The position numbers and the translations under genes are program-made. The notes below the pieces were generated by a model. That model saw only the letters and a program-made list of their open reading frames with translations. It ran no database searches and was not told the DNA's origin. Of a stretch of DNA of 64,000 nucleotides, positions 61,257-64,000 are shown piece by piece (the first letter of the stretch is position 1; the number at the start of each line of letters is the position of its first letter). Source of the stretch: Cruorifilaria tuberocauda (Eukaryota > Nematoda > Chromadorea > Rhabditida > Onchocercidae); NCBI GenBank assembly GCA_013365365.1, contig JABVXU010000109.1:1-64000 (forward strand), in the 5' to 3' direction.

Positions 61257-64000
61257 ATGACTAATGCTGGCAATATATTTGGGATCAACTTTCTGAAAGA
61301 GTTGATAGAAACGGGTCATGCAATTCTTGCCGAAATATTTCGCCTGGTTGACTGTATTCCGGATGATTTTAAAAATCCAGCCCATAGTCGCTTCAAACCA
61401 TTGATTATTGATTTTTCATATTTTGATGATCTTTCTATCATTGATCGCTACATTGATTCGCATGAGGTTGGTTATTTACTATTTTATCGTGAAGTTCCTA
61501 TTTTTGATTCTTCTAATTTTGATTTTTTGTTCCTCTATGAATACTTTTAAATTCATTTTCGTTTTTTTATTACCAGCAACTTTTCAGCAAGGAGCACAAC
61601 TGGAAGATGAATATTTATTCACATTTGAAAGACATATTAAACGTTTTGGCGCCCTCTTCGATGCTATAGCGCATTTTTATGCTGATTTAATTGAGTGAGT
61701 GAATTATAGCATGTTTTCTTTCTCCAGTACTTTTGTTAAGGAAAAAGTGATTTACCAGTTAGAGCTTTGGGGAAATTTTTTTAATGGTAGGACATGCCAC
61801 TGGTAAATTATTGTTACTGCTATTCACTGCTAACTTTATTATTTTTTACTACTTATTTTTTGTAGATATTCAGAAAATAATCGATCTAGTCATATCGCCT
61901 TTTCTGTGCGTCGAACAGCAGCCTTCCTCATATTGTGTCAACATGAGGTAATATAATACCAATTTTTTTCCACATTTACCTTTAATATTTCAAACTTTTT
62001 AAAGCTTTTTCAAGTGTAATTGTATACTTTTTGAACTATATTTGTCGTTTTGAAAAATTTATGAAATAATTTTAAAATTCGTTTCAAACATTGTATTTTA
62101 AACATGAATAATTTTGCAGGCAGAGGCACTCTTTATTGCAGGCGTCATTTTGTTGGCGTTGGATGAGAAATACGCAAGCGGAGTAAAGCAAAGATTGTTT
62201 GTTGCTCACTACAGAAGCAAGTATGTAACCTCTTAAGTTAAAATTATGTTAACTTAAATACTGAAATGATAGTATATTGCAATATGGCATAAATTATTTA
62301 CATATCGATGAAACACTCAAATTGGGATCATATATAATTAAGTGATAGTGAAAGACATCGTGAATTATTGTAAAATTGCTTGGTTTTTTGCAGATTTTTA
62401 TTTTTCTAAATTTTTTTTAAAATATATTTTAAGGACTGAAATATTTCAGTCCTTCAAGCAGTGAAAGATTTGATCTTCTGGTTGATATTTTAAAAGCATC
62501 CTCTAGTCGAGAAGAGCTTTTTGGGTAAGCTGTTAGAATCTTCGAATATTTTCTGTGTAATTATCTTTGCATTTCATTCTTTCTTTTATCTATATATAGC
62601 ATCATAAATCAAGAAGTTTTGGTCATGGATATTATTCAAACTTTATAGTTCACTTTTTAAATTATTATATTTTATTTGAATATCTATATATATATTAAAT
62701 AAAATATATACAAGTATATAACCCCACTCATTTAAAAAATTTTTTCTTACATTTTAGAAGATTGCCGTTAAACGAAGCTTTTGTCAGCAATATGCTTTTG
62801 GTATTACATACAGACGTTTTGTTTCCTGATGAGGTGCACAAATATTATTTTGTCGATAATACTAAATACTGTAGGATTTGACTATGATAAGATGAATTTT
62901 AGGGTATTGAAAGACCGAAGTTTTATAATTTTTAAGAAATTCTTTCTTGAATAGTTGTCAACTGAAAAAATATAAACATAAAAATGAGACCTTCAGATTT
63001 TTGTCTCACAAATGAAACTCTCCTTTTTCTCGATTATATATGATATTCTTCCTTCATTATAATGTTAGCAACTATGCCATGAAGATTGACATGATTTAAG
63101 ATGATATGCTCCATCTAGCAGTTCATTTAACTAGTTTGAAATTAGAAAAATTGTCTGTTTGAGATAACAGTTTTGAATTAAAGCTACTGCTTATGTATGC
63201 ATTCTGTTCATATTCTTTTAGTCATTTTATTTTGTTCGGCTGTATAATCGATTGTTTTTTTTTTCAGAATGAACTTGTACCTCATGAGCTTTCCCGACGA
63301 GGCATTCGTGCTTCACGTTATCAGCGATCATTTCTTTCTGTTTGTCTTTTTTTTCTTCCTACACTGCTACATTCAGACCATGTTGTTATGCGGCATATTG
63401 TGGATACATTTTTTACTGAGGAATGGGTATGTTTTCAAAAAAATTAATTCAATAAATTATATATTTCACGAAGATATAGCAATAATTAACTTTATAGTTT
63501 CGTAATTACGGGATTTAAACTGTGAAAAATGGAAGTTCTGATTTTTGTTTCCATGAAATTCAAAGAAGCAATGCGATAATCACGTAATTATTACTGCATT
63601 TTGATTTGTTTAATATATGAACATGCATCTTGCATAGCTTTATGGGACTTTCTCTTGCTCAAATTTTCATCATTTAAGATTTGCCATTCCCTTATTGTTG
63701 ATCATGTTGTAGATAAAATGAAGTAATATGGCTGGTTTTTTTTGAACGTCCAAATTGCAACCACTCTTAAACTTAAAATGCTCCTTGAGAAGTATATAAA
63801 TTAATTGATTTTAGGTAGTACATTTGCACATGGGAATAGTGATGAACGTACTGGATGCTTGGGATCATTATAAAGCAGCAAGTAGTGCACTGCAGCATGC
63901 ACTTAGTGCACATATAGTGAAACATTTGACTGCAAGGCATATATCTGCTCTGAAAGCGGCATCCTTTCCGCATACTGCAAAGTTTTCGGTAGCTGATGTC
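61257..64000 (+). CDS. WASHC5: Strumpellin, WASH complex subunit 5 (5' part, runs off the right edge)
   Basis: Eight exons are visible: 61257-61466, 61588-61694, 61866-61947, 62120-62220, 62450-62524, 62758-62833, 63268-63426, and 63815 to the window end. They give 332 residues of a protein that is about 1160 residues in humans. Matches to strumpellin run in order: [74 protein letters not shown], and [17 protein letters not shown]. Strumpellin is the large helical scaffold of the WASH complex, which drives Arp2/3 actin branching on endosomes. The ATG follows a TTTTTACTTAG acceptor with no gap and matches the family start ([16 protein letters not shown]). The acceptor of exon 5 lies inside a perfect 24-base palindrome (62431-62454). 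Exon 1 uses a GTTGGT donor. Confidence 0.94.
62431..62454. repeat. Perfect 24-base palindrome over the WASHC5 exon 5 acceptor
   Basis: AAGGACTGAAAT is followed at once by its exact reverse complement ATTTCAGTCCTT. The acceptor AG is at 62448-62449 and the exon begins at 62450, so the splice site is in the 3' arm. In RNA this can form a 10-base-pair stem with a 4-base AUAU loop. Confidence 0.9.

Noticed and set aside
1..64000. CRISPR array, defence island, bacterial endosymbiont insertion, transposon or integrated virus
   Set aside because: No regular spacer repeats, no transposase, reverse transcriptase or capsid-like frames, and no long GC-shifted intronless block were found. Short decayed fragments cannot be excluded without a database search.
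1..64000. tRNA, 5S rRNA or spliced-leader RNA genes
   Set aside because: I looked for T-loop and box B patterns and for the leader exon and found none. A covariance-model scan would be decisive.

Overview
The window looks like nuclear DNA of a nematode, most likely a filarial or related clade III (Spirurina) species. It is strongly AT-rich. Its genes are cut into many short exons, acceptors are mostly of the TTTCAG/TTTTAG type, several first exons start directly behind an acceptor-like site with no upstream coding exon (spliced-leader trans-splicing), and the proteins are conserved animal housekeeping proteins. The species cannot be named from sequence alone. I saw no bacterial operons, CRISPR arrays, tRNA or rRNA genes, intact transposons or viral genes.

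Layout. 1-3.4 kb: 5' exons of a minus-strand PH-domain protein that continues off the left edge. 5.0-8.3 kb (-): PRPF4, a U4/U6 snRNP WD40 protein. 9.6-12.5 kb (+): NOB1, the 18S rRNA 3'-end endonuclease. 14.0-15.7 kb (+): an RNF126/RNF115-type RING-H2 ligase. 16.5-30.4 kb (-): the whole DNA polymerase epsilon catalytic subunit, reconstructed as about 40 exons and 2116 codons. 32.2-34.8 kb (+): SLC35C2-type transporter. 35.7-37.9 kb (-): inositol hexakisphosphate kinase. 40.2-43.1 kb (+): alpha/beta-type syntrophin. 43.7-45.0 kb (-): FCF1/UTP24. 45.4-46.8 kb (+): NDUFS4. 47.5-48.3 kb (+): a 99-residue SS18-domain protein. 49.0-51.8 kb (-): pyruvate dehydrogenase phosphatase. 54.2-57.9 kb (+): OSBPL9-type lipid-transfer protein. 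59.0-59.8 kb (+): PSMG4. 60.4-60.9 kb (+): SDHAF4. 61.3 kb to the right edge (+): 5' part of strumpellin (WASHC5).

I joined exons by hand, using splice sites, phase and family resemblance. Every complete model closes in frame from ATG to stop. Uncertain junctions are named in the entries.

The genes serve separate core processes: splicing (PRPF4), small-subunit rRNA processing (NOB1, FCF1), leading-strand replication (POLE), mitochondrial energy metabolism (NDUFS4, SDHAF4, PDP), proteasome assembly (PSMG4), endosome and lipid traffic (WASHC5, OSBPL9) and signalling (IP6K, syntrophin, RING ligase). The four right-most genes lie on one strand with gaps of 0.4-1.0 kb and acceptor sites at two of the start codons, which suggests a polycistronic unit. 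I did not find an obviously undescribed multi-gene system. The most unusual signals are small: a perfect palindrome over a WASHC5 splice acceptor, a strong G-quadruplex motif in an AT-rich intergenic gap, a long imperfect foldback between POLE and SLC35C2, and several tandem or non-canonical splice sites.
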